A DNA stretch of 64,000 bases, taken from Aquimarina sp. ERC-38 (GTDB taxonomy: Bacteria; Bacteroidota; Bacteroidia; Flavobacteriales; Flavobacteriaceae). The position numbers and the translations under genes are program-made. The DNA lies in assembly GCF_026222555.1 (NCBI RefSeq), contig NZ_CP098511.1, forward strand, positions 2,647,501 to 2,711,500. Reading direction: 5' to 3'. The notes beneath the pieces were generated by a model. The model saw only the letters and a program-made list of their open reading frames with translations, did not search any database and was not told the DNA's origin. Below, piece by piece: positions 63,566-64,000 of this stretch (positions within the stretch are counted from its first letter, which is position 1; every line of letters starts with the position of its first letter).

Positions 63566-64000
63566 ATGGCTACTCGCATTTATTCGGCTATACCTTTATC
63601 ACAAACGATTGTTGCCCTTTGTGCAGCTAAAGAAATAAGCAACATTGTAATTTCACCCGGATCAAGAAACGCTCCTTTAATTATAGAATTTTCAAACCAT
63701 CCTGATATGAATTGTTATAGTATTGTGGATGAACGTTGTGCTGCTTTTTTTGCCTTGGGAATGGCACAACAACTTCAAAAACCTACTGCATTGGTGTGTA
63801 CTTCGGGGAGTGCCTTGCTAAATTATTATCCTGCAATTGCCGAAGCCTTTTATAGCGATATCCCTTTAATCGTATTAAGTGCGGATCGTCCTATTGAACG
63901 TATTGATATTGGTGATGGTCAAACCATTCGGCAAAAGAATGCGTTTGAAAAACATATTTTGTATTCAGCTAATCTATATTCTGAAATTGTGCCTCAAGAA
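63566..64000 (+). CDS. menD: SEPHCHC synthase MenD (partial, cut by window end)
   Basis: 145 codons from ATG 63566 are present. The N-terminal thiamine-diphosphate domain shows ISNIVISPGSRNAPLII, then IVDERCAAFFALGMAQ with the cofactor-activating Glu56, then ALVCTSGSALLNYYPAIAEA and VLSADRPIERIDIGDGQTI. MenD joins isochorismate and 2-oxoglutarate in menaquinone synthesis. The C-terminal three quarters are outside the window. Confidence 0.95.
   Translation, partial: MATRIYSAIPLSQTIVALCAAKEISNIVISPGSRNAPLIIEFSNHPDMNCYSIVDERCAAFFALGMAQQLQKPTALVCTSGSALLNYYPAIAEAFYSDIPLIVLSADRPIERIDIGDGQTIRQKNAFEKHILYSANLYSEIVPQE

Overview
The window reads as chromosomal DNA of a marine-type Flavobacteriaceae (Bacteroidota). 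The DNA is AT-rich, promoters have the Bacteroidota -7 form TAnnTTTG, and the gene set is typical of the family: a GldF/GldG gliding ABC transporter component, the type IX secretion (T9SS) regulator PorX, a fused LpxC-FabZ, the DUF6048/DUF6452/rlmD cluster, and two giant secreted proteins with T9SS type A C-terminal sorting domains. Genus cannot be fixed from the sequence. No rRNA, tRNA or CRISPR array was seen.

Layout. 1-2.8 kb: a left-truncated AraC-type regulator carrying a C-terminal BLUF blue-light sensor domain, then a 47-aa ORF and a peroxiredoxin-like gene with its own terminator. 3.3-12.3 kb: housekeeping genes (PLP dehydratase, spermidine-synthase-like methyltransferase, dnaN, a fused gldF-gldG, an ABM monooxygenase, a SAM hydrolase, PhoH-type ATPase, purC). 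12.3-15 kb: small accessory genes including a truncated acetyltransferase. 15.3-20.5 kb: threonine operon thrA-thrB-ridA-thrC with a possible leader peptide. 20.7-27.1 kb: Nnr repair enzyme, a two-repeat lipoprotein, alanine dehydrogenase, and porX-tsaE, which abut in one frame across a single stop codon. 27.3-35.5 kb: HD phosphohydrolase, the lipid A genes lpxD, lpxC-fabZ and lpxA, then efp, a second lpxD-like gene and sucD. 35.8-44 kb: ZIP transporter, methyltransferases, an S8 protease lipoprotein, DUF6048/DUF6452/rlmD and DinB. 44.4-57.4 kb: two tandem paralogous giant exported proteins (about 1960 and 2159 aa). 57.5-61.1 kb: two nearly identical insertion sequences in direct orientation. 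61.2-64 kb: an esterase and the start of a menaquinone operon (hotdog thioesterase, isochorismate synthase, menD cut by the window end).

Connections. PorX is the T9SS response regulator, GldFG belongs to the gliding apparatus, and the two giants are T9SS cargo, so regulation, surface machinery and substrates of one export lifestyle share the window. Intergenic space holds several repeat families. One is a roughly 210-230 bp dispersed element with at least six copies, one of them split by the second IS. Another is made of GTTnnnn heptamer arrays flanking efp. A third is a short G/C-rich hairpin element.

The points most worth following are the AraC-BLUF fusion, the tandem giant sugar-dehydrogenase-like T9SS proteins with internally duplicated modules, the GldF-GldG fusion, the PorX/TsaE junction, the possible threonine leader, and the IS pair with its TAnnTA target duplications.
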